Source: Syntrophomonas sp.
GTDB taxonomy: Bacteria > Bacillota > Syntrophomonadia > Syntrophomonadales > Syntrophomonadaceae
NCBI GenBank assembly: GCA_016841875.1
Contig: JAENYG010000004.1
Location: 59,279 to 123,278, forward strand
DNA: 64,000 bases
Direction of reading: 5' to 3'
How positions within the stretch are numbered: the stretch's first letter is position 1; each line of letters opens with the position of its first letter. Shown here piece after piece: positions 17,798 to 29,408 of the stretch. Below the pieces are notes generated by a model. That model was not told the DNA's origin. It ran no database searches and saw only the letters and a list, made by a program, of their open reading frames with translations. A program made the translations under genes and the position numbers.

Positions 17798-18517
17798 TTA
17801 TTCCTCCAATTCATCGATAATTCTCTGAGCTGCTGCAGCCGGGTCAGCTGCCTTCACTATGGGACGACCGATCACCATGTAATCAGCACCCATGTCCAAT
17901 GCCTGTCTAGGGGTAGTGATACGTTTCTGGTCATTGGCTTCTGACCAGGCCGGCCTTATTCCCGGTGTAACTATTTTGAAATCTGGTCCACATGCTTGTC
18001 GAATAGCGGTTATCTCCTGCGGTGAGCAGACTACCCCATTTATTCCACATTCCTGCGCCATAATGGCCCATCTTACTACCAGATCTTTAATCTGCATATC
18101 CTTGATAAACATCTCTTGTACCAGCTGTTCCTGATTAATGCTGGTTAACACAGTAACGGCCAGAGTAATGGGCTCCGGTTGGCCCAGCAGTTCAGATTCC
18201 TGCTTAAGTTCTTTGACCAGGGACTGCATCATTTCTCGACCTCCGGCTGCATGCACATTGAACATATGGCATCCCAGCCTGGCCATCACCCGGCCTGCGG
18301 AGGCAACGGTGTTGGGTATATCATGGAATTTTAAATCCACAAATACCTTCCCGCTCAATTCATTGATTTCTTTTACTATGTCAGGTCCAACACTGTTGTA
18401 CAGCTGCATGCCTACTTTAAATACTCCTACATATTCAGCCAGTTCCCTAACCAGTGAAATCGCCTTTTCTTTGGTATCTACATCTAGTGCCAAAACTATT
18501 CTATCCCGGGCCTGCAT
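17798..18517 (-). CDS. pyrF: Orotidine 5'-phosphate decarboxylase
   Basis: 239-residue TIM barrel that makes UMP. Active-site signature VFVDLKFHDIPNTVASAGRV at about residue 59 and the phosphate loop IVTPGIRP near residue 180 are intact. AAGGAGG precedes ATG 18517. It lies between pyrD and pyrE with almost no gap on the pyrE side. Confidence 0.95.
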   Translation of the reverse strand: MQARDRIVLALDVDTKEKAISLVRELAEYVGVFKVGMQLYNSVGPDIVKEINELSGKVFVDLKFHDIPNTVASAGRVMARLGCHMFNVHAAGGREMMQSLVKELKQESELLGQPEPITLAVTVLTSINQEQLVQEMFIKDMQIKDLVVRWAIMAQECGINGVVCSPQEITAIRQACGPDFKIVTPGIRPAWSEANDQKRITTPRQALDMGADYMVIGRPIVKAADPAAAAQRIIDELEE

Positions 18518-18578
18518 CCAAATACCTCCTTATCTACCGGCGGTGACGCCTGGCAGTTGCTACAAATGGCAGCAGCAT

Positions 18579-19514
18579 CTATAATACCGCTGCACCTACC
18601 AGCTCATTTATTCCATTTAGCCCTTGCTCAATTACATAGTTCTCCAATCCCTGAGCAATTTCCTCTGCGATAGCGGGATTAACAAAATTACCGGTACCAA
18701 TAGATACTGCACTGGCTCCTACCAGGATAAATTCCAGCGCATCTCGGGTATTGACAATTCCACCTCCACCCAGTATGGGAAGATCGACTTCTTTATAAAC
18801 CTGATAAATCATGCGCAGAGCAACCGGTTTTATAGCCGGTCCAGACAGACCTCCAAATATATTTCCTAAAACCGGCCTTTTTCTTTCAATGTCAACTGCC
18901 ATACCCATCAAGGTATTGATCATGGATAGAGCATCGGCTCCACCATCTCGGGCAGCCTTCGCAATGCTTACGATATCAGTTACATTGGGAGACAGCTTGG
19001 GTATCACAGGCAGCTTGGTTTCTGATTTTACGGCCTGCACCACCTGCTTCACCAGTTCCGGGTCAGTTCCGAACTGCATGCCGCCTTGTTTTACATTGGG
19101 GCAGGAAATATTCAATTCTATTCCGGCAATACCCGGATGTTTATCAATTTTTCTGCTTATCAGGGCATACTCATCCACCGTATTCCCCGCAATATTAGCA
19201 ACTAAAGTCACGCCGTCCTGTCTTAACGAAGGCAGATAGTCGTTCAAAAACACATCGATACCGGGATTCTCAAGACCAATGGCGTTAAGCATCCCAGCCG
19301 GTGTTTCATATATTCTGGGAGCCAGATTCCCATAACGCTCTTCCAGGGTAGTTCCTTTTACTATAACTGCCCCGATTCTAGTTATATCAACAAAGTCCTG
19401 ATATTCCCGCCCGTATCCAAATGTGCCCGAGGCTACCGCAATCGGATTTTGCATCTTCATTCCGCCCAGGTTTACGGACATATCGACCAGCACCTGCTTT
19501 ACTTCCTTTGTCAA
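18579..19514 (-). CDS. pyrD: Dihydroorotate dehydrogenase B, catalytic subunit
   Basis: 311-residue FMN protein of class 1B, which works with PyrK and uses NAD+. [15 protein letters not shown], a conserved active-site segment with the catalytic Cys, and [14 protein letters not shown] are visible. The TTG start at 19514 has AGGAGG upstream. A 152-base gap without features separates it from pyrK. Confidence 0.94.
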   Translation of the reverse strand: MTKEVKQVLVDMSVNLGGMKMQNPIAVASGTFGYGREYQDFVDITRIGAVIVKGTTLEERYGNLAPRIYETPAGMLNAIGLENPGIDVFLNDYLPSLRQDGVTLVANIAGNTVDEYALISRKIDKHPGIAGIELNISCPNVKQGGMQFGTDPELVKQVVQAVKSETKLPVIPKLSPNVTDIVSIAKAARDGGADALSMINTLMGMAVDIERKRPVLGNIFGGLSGPAIKPVALRMIYQVYKEVDLPILGGGGIVNTRDALEFILVGASAVSIGTGNFVNPAIAEEIAQGLENYVIEQGLNGINELVGAAVL

Positions 19515-19666
19515 GAAGACAACCTCCTATTCATGACTTTTATGTTCAAATGATTACCAGCCGGGTCGCTTTTCTCGCTGTCACCTCAAATGATGGGCTG
19601 GAAAATATGACCAAATGGAACCAACCTGTGCCGGCTCCCAAAAGGGGAGTATCGGTATCCCTACTA

Positions 19667-20449
19667 TCATCTTAGTTCTACATCATGCATGGGAAATACC
19701 GGTCCATCTTTGCATATTTTTACATAGGCATTATCAGTTACTTTTAATTTTCTGGCGCATCCCAGACAGGCTCCTACCCCACAGGCCATATATTCCTCCA
19801 GAGATACTTCTCCTGCTATATCATGTTGCACTGCATATTCAGCGACTGCTGCCATCATAGCCTCCGGCCCGCAGGTATAAAAATAATCTATGGATAGCGG
19901 ATCAATACTGGTTTTCATCATATCGGTAACCAGCCCTTTAAATCCAGTACTTCCATCCATAGTTGCAGTCATGATACCTACTCCCAGGTTGACAAACCTA
20001 TCCGGGGAGCACATCTCATCACTGCTGCTGCCACCGTAGAAGACGGCGATCTCGTTCTGCCGGGCTTGCAGCTCCCGGGCCAGGAAAAGCAGCGGCGCAA
20101 TACCAACCCCTCCCCCTACCAGAATGACTCTCCGGCCCTGGAGCAAATTAAAACCTTTGCCCAGAGGCCCCATAACATCGATCAGCTGATCTGGATTAAA
20201 TTTGCTTAAGAGGTTCGTACCTCGCCCTGCTATTTTATATAACAGGGTTATGCGGCCCAAATTTTGGTCTATATCATAAAGGCTTAGGGGCCTCCGCAGC
20301 AGAGGATCATGGTCATCCCCGACCCTGATGTGCACAAACTGCCCGGGTTTAGATTCCGCAGCAATACCCGGTGCTAAAAATTCCATTTCCCACAGGTCTC
20401 TGCCCACCCGCTGATTACTGATAACTAATCCTTTTTCGGATAAAGGCAT
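19667..20449 (-). CDS. pyrK: Dihydroorotate dehydrogenase B, electron transfer subunit
   Basis: 260 residues: ferredoxin-reductase-like FAD domain (LLRRPLSLYDID), NAD-binding GGGVGIAPLLFLARELQARQ near residue 112, and a C-terminal [2Fe-2S] cluster motif with CGVGACLGCARK plus a later Cys. It passes electrons from PyrD to NAD+. Start ATG 20449 after GGAGG. Confidence 0.94.
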   Translation of the reverse strand: MPLSEKGLVISNQRVGRDLWEMEFLAPGIAAESKPGQFVHIRVGDDHDPLLRRPLSLYDIDQNLGRITLLYKIAGRGTNLLSKFNPDQLIDVMGPLGKGFNLLQGRRVILVGGGVGIAPLLFLARELQARQNEIAVFYGGSSSDEMCSPDRFVNLGVGIMTATMDGSTGFKGLVTDMMKTSIDPLSIDYFYTCGPEAMMAAVAEYAVQHDIAGEVSLEEYMACGVGACLGCARKLKVTDNAYVKICKDGPVFPMHDVELR

Positions 20450-20501
20450 ACTGCTACCTCCATCATTTATATTTCTAAACTGAGTATGGTCATTTCTAAC
20501 T

Positions 20502-23500
20502 CTATTTTTTTATTCCGGCTAGATATTCCTGCAAGGGCCTTATCTGAGCATTTTCACTGCCAATCCTGCTCCCGGTCTGAAATCCCTGCATTACTACTTT
20601 AAGGGTATCCAGTGAGGTGAGACAGGGTACATTAAGTTCAACCGCCGCCCGCCGTATCTGGAAACCATCGCTGTATGGCTTTTTTCCGTGGGTAAGGGTA
20701 TTAACAATGAAATCAACCCGGCCTTCGCGTATAAGGTCAACGATATTGGGTGAACCCTCTTTTATCTTTTTAACCGTTTCTACTTCAATGCCCTGTTCGC
20801 GCAGTGCGTTGGCTGTGCCCTCGGTAGCTGTTATCTTGAAGCCCATCCTGCCGAATTCGACCAGGAGTGGTATCGCTTCCGGCTTATCTCGTTCCGCAAT
20901 AGTTGCTACTATATTGCCCTGCTCTGGTATTTCCACTCCAGCCGCGAGCAGACCTTTATATATCGCACTATCTAGTGAATAGTCAATCCCCATTACTTCA
21001 CCGGTTGATTTCATCTCCGGTCCCAGATTGATATCTACCTGATGCAGCTTATTAAAGGAAAATACCGGAACCTTGACGGCGTAGAATCCCATTTCCGGAT
21101 ATAAGCCACCCTGATACCCCATATCTCTCAAGGTTTTGCCAAACATTATCTCTGTGGCCAGTTTAACCATCGGTATGCCGGTAGTTTTGCTGATGAAAGG
21201 TATGGTCCGGCTGGAACGAGGGTTTACTTCCAGCACATAGAGTTCGTTTTCATGTTCCACAAACTGTATGTTGATCAAACCGCGCACATCAAGTTCCAGA
21301 GCTAAGCGGGTGGTGTAATCTACAACTTTATCCCGGATCTCCTGACATATATCATGGGCTGGAAATACCGCGGTGCTGTCCCCGGAATGTACCCCGGCCC
21401 GTTCTATATGCTGCATGATACCAGGTATCAAAACTTCCTGCCCATCACATACCGCATCTACTTCTATTTCTTTACCCATTAAATATTTGTCAACTAGTAC
21501 CGGATGCTCTTTATTGACCCTGGCCGCAGTTTCCATATACTGTTTCATCTCATCAATGTTATCTACAATTTCCATAGCTCTACCGCCCAAAACGTACGAA
21601 GGCCTTACCAGTACCGGATAACCTATGATTTCTGCCGCTTTAACCGCTTCTTCCACCGAATATACGCTCTTTCCTGGGGGGCGGGGTATTCCCAGATCGG
21701 CCACCATGGCATCAAACCGCTCCCGGTCTTCCGCCCGGTCGATACTTTCGTTGGAGGTACCCAGGATCTTAATACCCGCTCGACACAGGGGGCCGGCCAG
21801 GTTGATAGCAGTCTGTCCTCCAAACTGTACAATGACTCCTTCCGGGTTTTCCTCCTCCAGTATATTCATAACATCTTCAAACACCAGCGGCTCGAAATAC
21901 AAACGATCGGAAGTATCAAAATCCGTACTAACCGTTTCCGGATTGTTGTTTACTATTATGGCTTTAATCCCTGCATCTCGCAAAGCCCATACGGCATGCA
22001 CCGAGCAGTAGTCAAACTCAACCCCCTGTCCTATGCGGATCGGCCCTGAGCCGATAACCAGCACCTTGCGCACGTTAGGATCATGGGTAGCTTCATTCTC
22101 CTGCTCATAACAGGAATAAAAGTAAGGGGTCTGGGCATCAAACTCGGCCGCACAGGTATCCACCTGTTTATAGGTTGGAATTATGCCTTTCTCCCGCCGC
22201 AATCTGCGTACATCTTCTTCCCGGATGCCTTTGAGATCAGCTATCTCACTATCTGAAAAGCCCATTTTCTTAGCTGCGGTAAGTGTTTCTCCATCCAGGG
22301 CTTTATCCTTTAAAGCTAATGCAAAATCAATTATATTTTTTAATTTCTTCAAAAAGTATTTATCAATCTGAGTGATATCCCATATTTCGTCTATGGTAAA
22401 GCCGCGGGTAAAGGCCTCCGCTATAATAAATATCCTCTCATCATCTGCATACTGCAAACGAGTTCTTAATCCCTCATCGCTTACTTCCTGCAGTTCAGGC
22501 AAAAGCAACCCATTCAGACCAATTTCCAGAGAACGGATGGATTTTAAGAAGGCTGCCTCAAAACTGCGGTCAATGGCCATTACTTCTCCAGTAGCCTTCA
22601 TCTGCGTTCCCAGTTTACGATCCCCAAAAACAAATTTATCAAAAGGCCAGCGCGGTACCTTTAACACAACATAATCAATAGCCGGTTCAAAACAAGCAGT
22701 GGTAGTACCGGTCACAGTATTAGGTATTTCATCCAGAGTATATCCGATAGCTATTTTCGTGGTCACCCGGGCAATGGGATAGCCGGTAGCTTTTGATGCC
22801 AGAGCACTGGAGCGGCTGACCCGGGGATTGACCTCGATGACATAATACTTTTTACTGAACGGGTCCAGTGCAAATTGTATATTACATCCCCCTGCAATTT
22901 TAAGGGCCCTGATTATCTTAATAGAAGCAGATCTCAGCATCTGGTATTCTTCATCAGTTAATGTTTGCGCTGGTGCAGCTACTATGCTGTCCCCGGTATG
23001 GATACCAACCGGGTCCAGATTTTCCATGGAGCATATGGTAATGCAGTTATCGTTACTATCCCGCATCACTTCAAACTCAATCTCCTTATAGCCCGCCACG
23101 CTTCTTTCGATTAAGGCCTGATGGATGGGACTGCTTTTAAGTCCCCGGTTAACGATGTTATGCAGTTCTTCTTCATTGATACAGTTTCCACCACCCGTTC
23201 CACCCAGAGTGTATGCAGGGCGCACGATGAGGGGATATCCGATTTGATTGGCAAAATCGATTGCTTCTTGCACTGAATGCACAATGGCACTTTCAGGTAT
23301 AGGTTCATTCATTTCCTGCATAGTATCCTTGAACATCTCCCTATCTTCAGCACGATAGATAGCATCCAGAGGCATACCTAATACTGGTACCCCTTTTTCT
23401 TCCAATATCCCGGCTTTATCCAGTGCCAGTGCCATATTGAGTCCTATTTGTCCACCCAGATTAGCAATGATCCCGTCTGGTTTTTCTTTATCAATAATCT

Positions 23501-23726
23501 TAACCACGCTTTCGATGGTTATCGGTTCCATATATACCGCGTCGGCAATATCAACATCAGTCATGATAGTCGCTGGATTACTATTCAGAAGAATAACCTT
23601 GATTCCTTCTTCTTTTATCGCTCTGCAGGCCTGAGTTCCTGCATAATCAAACTCCGCTGCCTGTCCGATGATTATAGGACCTGAGCCGATTACCAGCACT
23701 TTTTTTAAATCCTTATTCAGGGGCAT
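20502..23726 (-). CDS. carB: Carbamoyl-phosphate synthase large subunit
   Basis: 1074 residues, full length. Two homologous ATP-grasp halves each begin with the same signature ([20 protein letters not shown] and [20 protein letters not shown]), and the C-terminal MGS-like allosteric domain ([15 protein letters not shown]) is present. Start set at ATG 23726 by GGAGGG; the ATG five codons earlier overlaps that site. Lies 34 bases after carA. Confidence 0.96.
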   Translation of the reverse strand: MPLNKDLKKVLVIGSGPIIIGQAAEFDYAGTQACRAIKEEGIKVILLNSNPATIMTDVDIADAVYMEPITIESVVKIIDKEKPDGIIANLGGQIGLNMALALDKAGILEEKGVPVLGMPLDAIYRAEDREMFKDTMQEMNEPIPESAIVHSVQEAIDFANQIGYPLIVRPAYTLGGTGGGNCINEEELHNIVNRGLKSSPIHQALIERSVAGYKEIEFEVMRDSNDNCITICSMENLDPVGIHTGDSIVAAPAQTLTDEEYQMLRSASIKIIRALKIAGGCNIQFALDPFSKKYYVIEVNPRVSRSSALASKATGYPIARVTTKIAIGYTLDEIPNTVTGTTTACFEPAIDYVVLKVPRWPFDKFVFGDRKLGTQMKATGEVMAIDRSFEAAFLKSIRSLEIGLNGLLLPELQEVSDEGLRTRLQYADDERIFIIAEAFTRGFTIDEIWDITQIDKYFLKKLKNIIDFALALKDKALDGETLTAAKKMGFSDSEIADLKGIREEDVRRLRREKGIIPTYKQVDTCAAEFDAQTPYFYSCYEQENEATHDPNVRKVLVIGSGPIRIGQGVEFDYCSVHAVWALRDAGIKAIIVNNNPETVSTDFDTSDRLYFEPLVFEDVMNILEEENPEGVIVQFGGQTAINLAGPLCRAGIKILGTSNESIDRAEDRERFDAMVADLGIPRPPGKSVYSVEEAVKAAEIIGYPVLVRPSYVLGGRAMEIVDNIDEMKQYMETAARVNKEHPVLVDKYLMGKEIEVDAVCDGQEVLIPGIMQHIERAGVHSGDSTAVFPAHDICQEIRDKVVDYTTRLALELDVRGLINIQFVEHENELYVLEVNPRSSRTIPFISKTTGIPMVKLATEIMFGKTLRDMGYQGGLYPEMGFYAVKVPVFSFNKLHQVDINLGPEMKSTGEVMGIDYSLDSAIYKGLLAAGVEIPEQGNIVATIAERDKPEAIPLLVEFGRMGFKITATEGTANALREQGIEVETVKKIKEGSPNIVDLIREGRVDFIVNTLTHGKKPYSDGFQIRRAAVELNVPCLTSLDTLKVVMQGFQTGSRIGSENAQIRPLQEYLAGIKK

Positions 23727-23760
23727 TAAATTTCCCTCCATCTACATATTTATCAGATAA

Positions 23761-24825
23761 TTAGAGCATTTTTACAAAATCATCCAAGAAAAATCCGGTT
23801 TCACTATATCCAGAAAATCCTTCCGGGTCGAACTGTACTGAGAAAGCTGGATACTCCAGGTGCCTGATTCCTTCAATGCTGTCATCGTTGAGGCTGCGCA
23901 GAGTAACCTCCCAGCCATTATCTTCAAGTGATTCTTTATCTATGGCAAAACCATGATTCTGAGTAGTTATATATACCCGGCCATTCTTCAAATCCTTTAC
24001 CGGATGATTGGTCCCCCGATGTCCGTACCGAAGCCGACTGGTTTTAGCTCCCATAGACAGGGCCAGGATCTGGTGCCCCAGTCCAATAGCAAATATCGGC
24101 ACTTTACCTAGCAGTGCCCGGCAAGCATCTACAGCATACTGCAAAGCCTGTGGATCTCCTGGCCCATCCGACAGGAATACCCCATCCGGTTTGAGTTCCA
24201 TTATCTCTGAAGCAGTAGTACTGGCTGGCACAACAATAACCTGACAACCCCGTCCGGTTAGAGAATCAACTACTCCCCTTTTAGTCCCTAGATCTACCAT
24301 AACAATACGTTTATCTCCCTGCCCAAAACTCATGACATTCTTGCGGGTGACAAATTTTACCACATCACCGGTGAGATCCCGCGCTTCCTTTTTAGCCTTT
24401 TGTATAAGCCTCTCCATGCTGCTCAAATTATCAGTAATAATGCCCCCCATTGTGCCATTATTTCTCAATTCCCGGGTGAGCGCCCGGGTATCCACCTCGG
24501 TCAGCACCGGAATTTCGCTCTTGTTCAAGAAGGTGATCAAATCGGTCTCCATCTCATAATGACTGGGGAAATCAGTAGCCTCTCTCAGAATCAGACCTTT
24601 CACCATAGCTGAACGTGAAGCAAAACTCTTTTCGTTGAATCCGACATTTCCTACCAGCGGGTAGGTCATAACTACGATCTGCCCATAATAGGATGGGTCA
24701 GTGATGATATCCTGGTAACTGATCATAGCAGTACTGAATACTACTTCTCCGCCTGCCATACGGCAGTCGTTCAGTAGTTTACCAGGGAAAACCCGGCCGT
24801 TTTCCAGCACCAGGTAGCCTTTCAT
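23761..24825 (-). CDS. carA: Carbamoyl-phosphate synthase small subunit
   Basis: 354-residue glutaminase subunit. The usual class I GATase site G-x-C-x-G is altered: the motif reads VPIFAIGLGHQILALSMGAK, with Gly-Leu-Gly in place of Gly-Val-Cys-Leu-Gly-type context, so the nucleophile Cys appears replaced. The His of the catalytic dyad region (QNHGFAID) and the C-terminal QFDPEG are kept. AAGGAG lies upstream of ATG 24825; a GTG at 24837 is an alternative. Confidence 0.92.
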   Translation of the reverse strand: MKGYLVLENGRVFPGKLLNDCRMAGGEVVFSTAMISYQDIITDPSYYGQIVVMTYPLVGNVGFNEKSFASRSAMVKGLILREATDFPSHYEMETDLITFLNKSEIPVLTEVDTRALTRELRNNGTMGGIITDNLSSMERLIQKAKKEARDLTGDVVKFVTRKNVMSFGQGDKRIVMVDLGTKRGVVDSLTGRGCQVIVVPASTTASEIMELKPDGVFLSDGPGDPQALQYAVDACRALLGKVPIFAIGLGHQILALSMGAKTSRLRYGHRGTNHPVKDLKNGRVYITTQNHGFAIDKESLEDNGWEVTLRSLNDDSIEGIRHLEYPAFSVQFDPEGFSGYSETGFFLDDFVKML

Positions 24826-24840
24826 TATCTCTATCACTCC

Positions 24841-26127
24841 TTAAACTATAATGCCCCCACGGGCCACAATATTTCCATTTACTATGGTGATAACCGGCCA
24901 ACCTTTTAAATCCATGCCTTTGAAGGGCGTATTTTTGCCTTTAGAATAGAATTTCTCCGGTTCTACCTTCCGTACTGCTTCAGGGTCGATTATAGTAATA
25001 TCAGCTGGTTTCCCTATTTCCAGCGTGCCGCGGTCGAGATCCAGTATCTCCGCTGGCCCGCAGGTGAACAATCTTACCATGTCAAACATATCAAGCAGTC
25101 CCTGACCTACCAGCCTATCCATAATGACTGCGACGGCTGTTTCCAACCCCGAAATACCCATGGCTGCCAGTTGAAATTCACAATCCTTGGCTTCCCGGTG
25201 ATGGGGGGCATGGTCGGTGGCAATACAGTCAATGGTCCCATCCTGCAGTGCTTCAATCAAAGCCTGTATGTGTTCAATAGATCGAAGCGGCGGATTCACC
25301 TTGGTATCAGCATCATAATCACCCAGAATCTCATCACTCAAAGTCAAGTGGTGGGGAGTAACTTCACAGCTAACATTAATACCCTTTTCCCTCGCGATTC
25401 TAACCAGTTCTATGGAGCCCCGGGTAGAAACATGGCAAAGATGGATATGACCCCCAGTTAATTCAGCCAGTCGTATATCCCGTGCCACCATTAATTCTTC
25501 GGCAGCATCCGGTATGCCTTTTAAACCATAGATGGTAGAATAATATCCCTCGTGCATTTGTCCGTCATGTGAAAGATCCAGGTCTTCACAATGTGAAAGT
25601 ACCGGGATACCAAACATTTTAGTATATTCCAGAGCGTTGCGCATAACACTGGCTTTTTTAACCGGCTTGCCGTCATCAGATATAGCTACACAGCCGGCGG
25701 CCAGCAAGTCGGCCACTTCACTCAGCTCTTTTCCTTCCTGCTTCTTACTTATGGTTCCTATCGGAAAGACATTTACTACGCCGGCCTTTTCTGCCTTCTC
25801 CCGGATAAAACGTACTACCGGGGCACTGTCTACCACCGGGTCAGTATTGGGCATACAGCAAACGGAAGTAAATCCTCCTACTGCCGCAGCGCGTGTTCCA
25901 GTAGCTATGTCTTCTTTGTATTCAAAACCCGGTTCTCTTAGATGAACATGCATATCTATAAATCCAGGACAGACTATCTTACCCGAGACATCAAGCACCT
26001 CACTGTCCTGTGGGTCAATGTTGATACCAATCTTAATTATGATACCATCCTCAACCAGCACATCCATGATCTCATCTAGTTCATTAGCAGGGTCAATAAT
26101 CCTTCCGCCTTTAACCAGCAATCTCAT
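24841..26127 (-). CDS. pyrC: Dihydroorotase
   Basis: 428-residue class I dihydroorotase with binuclear zinc site: PGFIDMHVHLREPGFEYKED near residue 54, HCEDLDLS and CHVST His residues, and CIATDHAPHH near residue 303. Starts at ATG 26127, overlapping the end of pyrB by 17 bases, which suggests translational coupling. Confidence 0.95.
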   Translation of the reverse strand: MRLLVKGGRIIDPANELDEIMDVLVEDGIIIKIGINIDPQDSEVLDVSGKIVCPGFIDMHVHLREPGFEYKEDIATGTRAAAVGGFTSVCCMPNTDPVVDSAPVVRFIREKAEKAGVVNVFPIGTISKKQEGKELSEVADLLAAGCVAISDDGKPVKKASVMRNALEYTKMFGIPVLSHCEDLDLSHDGQMHEGYYSTIYGLKGIPDAAEELMVARDIRLAELTGGHIHLCHVSTRGSIELVRIAREKGINVSCEVTPHHLTLSDEILGDYDADTKVNPPLRSIEHIQALIEALQDGTIDCIATDHAPHHREAKDCEFQLAAMGISGLETAVAVIMDRLVGQGLLDMFDMVRLFTCGPAEILDLDRGTLEIGKPADITIIDPEAVRKVEPEKFYSKGKNTPFKGMDLKGWPVITIVNGNIVARGGIIV

Positions 26128-27049
26128 CTTTTGATCCCCCCATCATCAAGAACAGCAGTGCCATCCTTACGGCAACTCCATTAGTAACCTGTTCATTAAT
26201 CACCGAATGAGACCCATCAGCAACCTCGCTGGATATTTCTACGCCCCGGTTCATCGGTCCGGGATGCAGCACCAGTACGTCCTCTTTAGCATTCTTTAAA
26301 TGCCGGTTGCCGAGCATATACAAATTCGAGTATTCATCCAGAGACGGGAACAAACCAGCCTCCTGTCTTTCTCTCTGAATCCTGAGTACATTGATAACGT
26401 CTACATCTTCTAAGGCCTTATCCAGATTATAATAGGCTTTGACCCCCATCTTTTCTACTTCTGGAGGCATCAGGGTGGAAGGTCCAACCACCCTTACTTC
26501 ACAGCCAAATTTAGTCAAGCCGTATATGTTGGAACGAGCTACCCGGCTGTGAAGAATATCGCCTACGATAGCCACTTTCAATCCTTCCAGAGTTCCTTTG
26601 CTCTCTCTTATACTGTACATATCCAACAGGGCCTGGGTAGGATGTTCATGCTCCCCATCGCCGGCATTTATTACGCTCATACTCGTATTACGTGCAGCGT
26701 AATGGGCAGTACCACTCATAGCATGCCTCATCACCATAAGATCAAAGCCCATCACTTCGATGGTCTTAATAGTGTCACGCAGGCTTTCTCCCTTCTGTAC
26801 ACTGCTGGTAGATACTGCCAGGTTTACAGTATCAGCGCTCAGATATTTCCCGGCAATTTCGAAAGAAGTCCGGGTGCGGGTACTGTTCTCATAAAAAACG
26901 GTAACCATAGCCTTACCTCTCAAGGTGGGGACCTTCTTAATATCCCTTTTTATAACGTCCTTCATCGGTATAGCTGTGTCCAAAATGAGTTCGATTTCCT
27001 CTCTGCTGAGATCCTTCATCCCCAGAAGATCTTTCCGATCGAATTTCAC
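26111..27049 (-). CDS. pyrB: Aspartate carbamoyltransferase catalytic subunit
   Basis: 312 residues. Carbamoyl-phosphate site ENSTRTRTSFEIAGKYL, aspartate-binding LHPGPMNRGVEI. The frame is open to 27103, but AGGAGG sits 7 bases before GTG 27049, which gives MKFDRKDLLGMKDL, the normal N-terminus. No pyrI regulatory subunit gene is next to it, as in Bacillus. Confidence 0.94.
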   Translation of the reverse strand: MKFDRKDLLGMKDLSREEIELILDTAIPMKDVIKRDIKKVPTLRGKAMVTVFYENSTRTRTSFEIAGKYLSADTVNLAVSTSSVQKGESLRDTIKTIEVMGFDLMVMRHAMSGTAHYAARNTSMSVINAGDGEHEHPTQALLDMYSIRESKGTLEGLKVAIVGDILHSRVARSNIYGLTKFGCEVRVVGPSTLMPPEVEKMGVKAYYNLDKALEDVDVINVLRIQRERQEAGLFPSLDEYSNLYMLGNRHLKNAKEDVLVLHPGPMNRGVEISSEVADGSHSVINEQVTNGVAVRMALLFLMMGGSKDEIAG

Positions 27050-27133
27050 CGCCAAGCCTCCTCTGTCTTTTTTTCGCGGTAGAATCTCCACCACGCTGCC
27101 CACTCCAACTATCTGAACCTAAAGGGCAGGGCA

Positions 27134-27212
27134 TAAAAAAACCTTCCCTGCCCATAGGCGGCAAGGAAGGTATTAATTACGCTGCTTCCCCTTGCCAGCC
27201 TCACGGGACTGA
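27134..27212 (-). promoter_or_regulatory. PyrR-responsive attenuator before pyrB
   Basis: On the minus strand the leader carries AGTCCCGTGAGGCTGGCAAG at 27192-27211, matching the PyrR-binding loop consensus, then a terminator with stem ACCTTCCTTGCC/GGCAGGGAAGGT and TTTTTTT at 27134-27171. UMP-bound PyrR should favour termination before pyrB. No pyrP gene lies between pyrR and pyrB. Confidence 0.9.
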
Positions 27213-27227
27213 GTTAAAGGGTCTTTG

Positions 27228-27797
<570 letters not shown>

Positions 27798-27805
27798 TCA
27801 GGCCA

Positions 27806-27884
27806 AACAAAAAGCCTGCTTTCAGCCGTAAGACTGAAGGCAGGCATACATATCCTGTCAATCCTTGCTAGCCTCACGGGGCCA
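27806..27884 (-). promoter_or_regulatory. PyrR-responsive attenuator before pyrR
   Basis: Minus-strand leader with GGCCCCGTGAGGCTAGCAAG at 27864-27883, then a terminator at 27806-27846 with stem GCCTGCCTTCAG/CTGAAAGCAGGC and TTTTTG. It gives autoregulation of pyrR and the operon. Confidence 0.9.
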
Positions 27885-27935
27885 ACTTAAAGGTTCTTAA
27901 TGAATTTTAATCCAAGCTAATCCAGATGTCAAGAG

Positions 27936-28047
27936 GACACAAGGGGACGTTTTTTTGTCAATTGGGACGGTTCTGTTTGACAACATTTTTCTCTTTGTAT
28001 CAATGGGGACGGGACTTAATGACACAACAAAAACGTCCCCTTGTGTC
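27936..28047. repeat. REP-like inverted pair, ACAAGGGGACG type
   Basis: Arms GACACAAGGGGACGTTTTT (27936-27954) and its reverse complement (28029-28047) flank about 75 bases containing further partial copies (GGGACGGTTCTG, GGGGACGGGACT). It lies between the rluD stop and the pyrR leader and has no coding content. Confidence 0.85.
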
Positions 28048-28051
28048 ACAA

Positions 28052-28966
28052 TCATCGCTGTTCCAATTCTTCTATTATCTTCTGAAAATATTCAGGCAGT
28101 TCACTGGTAAATTCCAGGTACTCTCCGGTTCTTGGATGGACAAATCCCAGCAGTTGTGCGTGCAAGGCCTGGGAATCCAGGTTAAAGTGTCTTTTAGCCG
28201 AGCTGTAAAGCGGGTCACCCACTACCGAGTGTTTGATATAAGCAAAATGAACCCTGATCTGGTGGGTCCGCCCGGTCAATAATTTTACCTTAACCAGCGT
28301 ATAGTTATTAAACCTCTGTAAAACTTGATAATTACTTACAGCTGGTCTGCCATTACCTACCACCGCCATTTTCTTACGGTCCACTTTACTCCTGCCGATG
28401 GGAGCATCAATAGTGCCCAGATTTTCTTTAATAAGACCATGAACCAGAGCAATATACTCCCGATTTATGGTGTGGTCTTTTATCTGTTCGGCCAGGCTGC
28501 GGTGGGAAGCATCATTCTTAGCCACTACCATCACTCCGGAAGTGTCCTTGTCCAATCGATGTACAATCCCTGGTCGCAGATCCCCATTAATACCGGATAA
28601 ATCTTTGATATGGAACATCAATGCATTTACCATAGTCTGATCATAATGCCCAGGGGACGGATGGACCACCATACCTTTGGCTTTATTGATTACTGCCAGA
28701 TCTTCATCCTGATAAATTATCTGCAGGGGCAAATCCTGGGCTGCTATTTCAACCCTTTCCGGAGCCGGGATTTCCACCGTTATCTCCTGCCCTTCACTTA
28801 GACGGTAACTGCTTTTACAGGCAGTGCCGTCAACCAGTATCAGGCCCTCTTTTACCAAGTTTTTCACCATAGTACGAGAGAGACCGGAAATCTGTTCAGC
28901 AACAAAGGAATCCAGCCTCTCACCTTCCATATCTTCTTCTACCGTAATCTTGTCCTTATTACTCAT
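28052..28966 (-). CDS. RluA/RluD-family 23S rRNA pseudouridine synthase
   Basis: 304 residues: N-terminal S4 domain (ERLDSFVAEQISGLSRTMVK) and catalytic domain with GIVHRLDKDTSGVMVVAKND holding the active-site Asp, then LLTGRTHQIRVHFA. The start at 28966 overlaps the end of lspA. This corresponds to Bacillus ylyB, between lspA and pyrR. The exact uridine target is inferred from RluD. Confidence 0.92.
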   Translation of the reverse strand: MSNKDKITVEEDMEGERLDSFVAEQISGLSRTMVKNLVKEGLILVDGTACKSSYRLSEGQEITVEIPAPERVEIAAQDLPLQIIYQDEDLAVINKAKGMVVHPSPGHYDQTMVNALMFHIKDLSGINGDLRPGIVHRLDKDTSGVMVVAKNDASHRSLAEQIKDHTINREYIALVHGLIKENLGTIDAPIGRSKVDRKKMAVVGNGRPAVSNYQVLQRFNNYTLVKVKLLTGRTHQIRVHFAYIKHSVVGDPLYSSAKRHFNLDSQALHAQLLGFVHPRTGEYLEFTSELPEYFQKIIEELEQR

Positions 28967-29408
28967 TTAATTGTTCACTCCGCTCTTCCATAAAAAAATA
29001 CCATATTAAAAGAATCCCCCCGGTAACTATCGCCATATCTGCGATATTGAATATCGGCCACCAGTGCAGATCAAAAAAATCTATCACATGTGACAGCCGC
29101 AGTCTATCGATCAGGTTTCCTGCTGCCCCTCCGGTGATCAATCCAAGTATTGAAGCCAGTTGCGCAGGGGGCCGGGATAAAGCAACCCAGACAACTAGTG
29201 CAGCAACCACTATTACAGAAGCAATAATAAAAAATAAAACCTTGCCCTGCATGATACTAAAGGCGGCACCTTGGTTCTGAACATAGGTAAGCCAGAGCAC
29301 CCCATCTATTAAAGCCCGGCTCTCACCCGAACTGAAGGTGCTGCTTATCCACCATTTACTGCTCTGGTCAACAGCTATAACAAATATTAAGATAATCCAG
29401 TAATACAA
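28959..29408 (-). CDS. lspA: Lipoprotein signal peptidase (signal peptidase II)
   Basis: 149 residues with four membrane segments. The two catalytic Asp motifs are intact: GGAAGNLIDRLRLSHVIDFF and FNIADMAIVTGG. Cuts lipoprotein signal peptides at the lipobox. TTG start at 29408 after GGAGGG. First gene of the lspA-rluD-pyr run. Confidence 0.94.
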   Translation of the reverse strand: MYYWIILIFVIAVDQSSKWWISSTFSSGESRALIDGVLWLTYVQNQGAAFSIMQGKVLFFIIASVIVVAALVVWVALSRPPAQLASILGLITGGAAGNLIDRLRLSHVIDFFDLHWWPIFNIADMAIVTGGILLIWYFFMEERSEQLNE

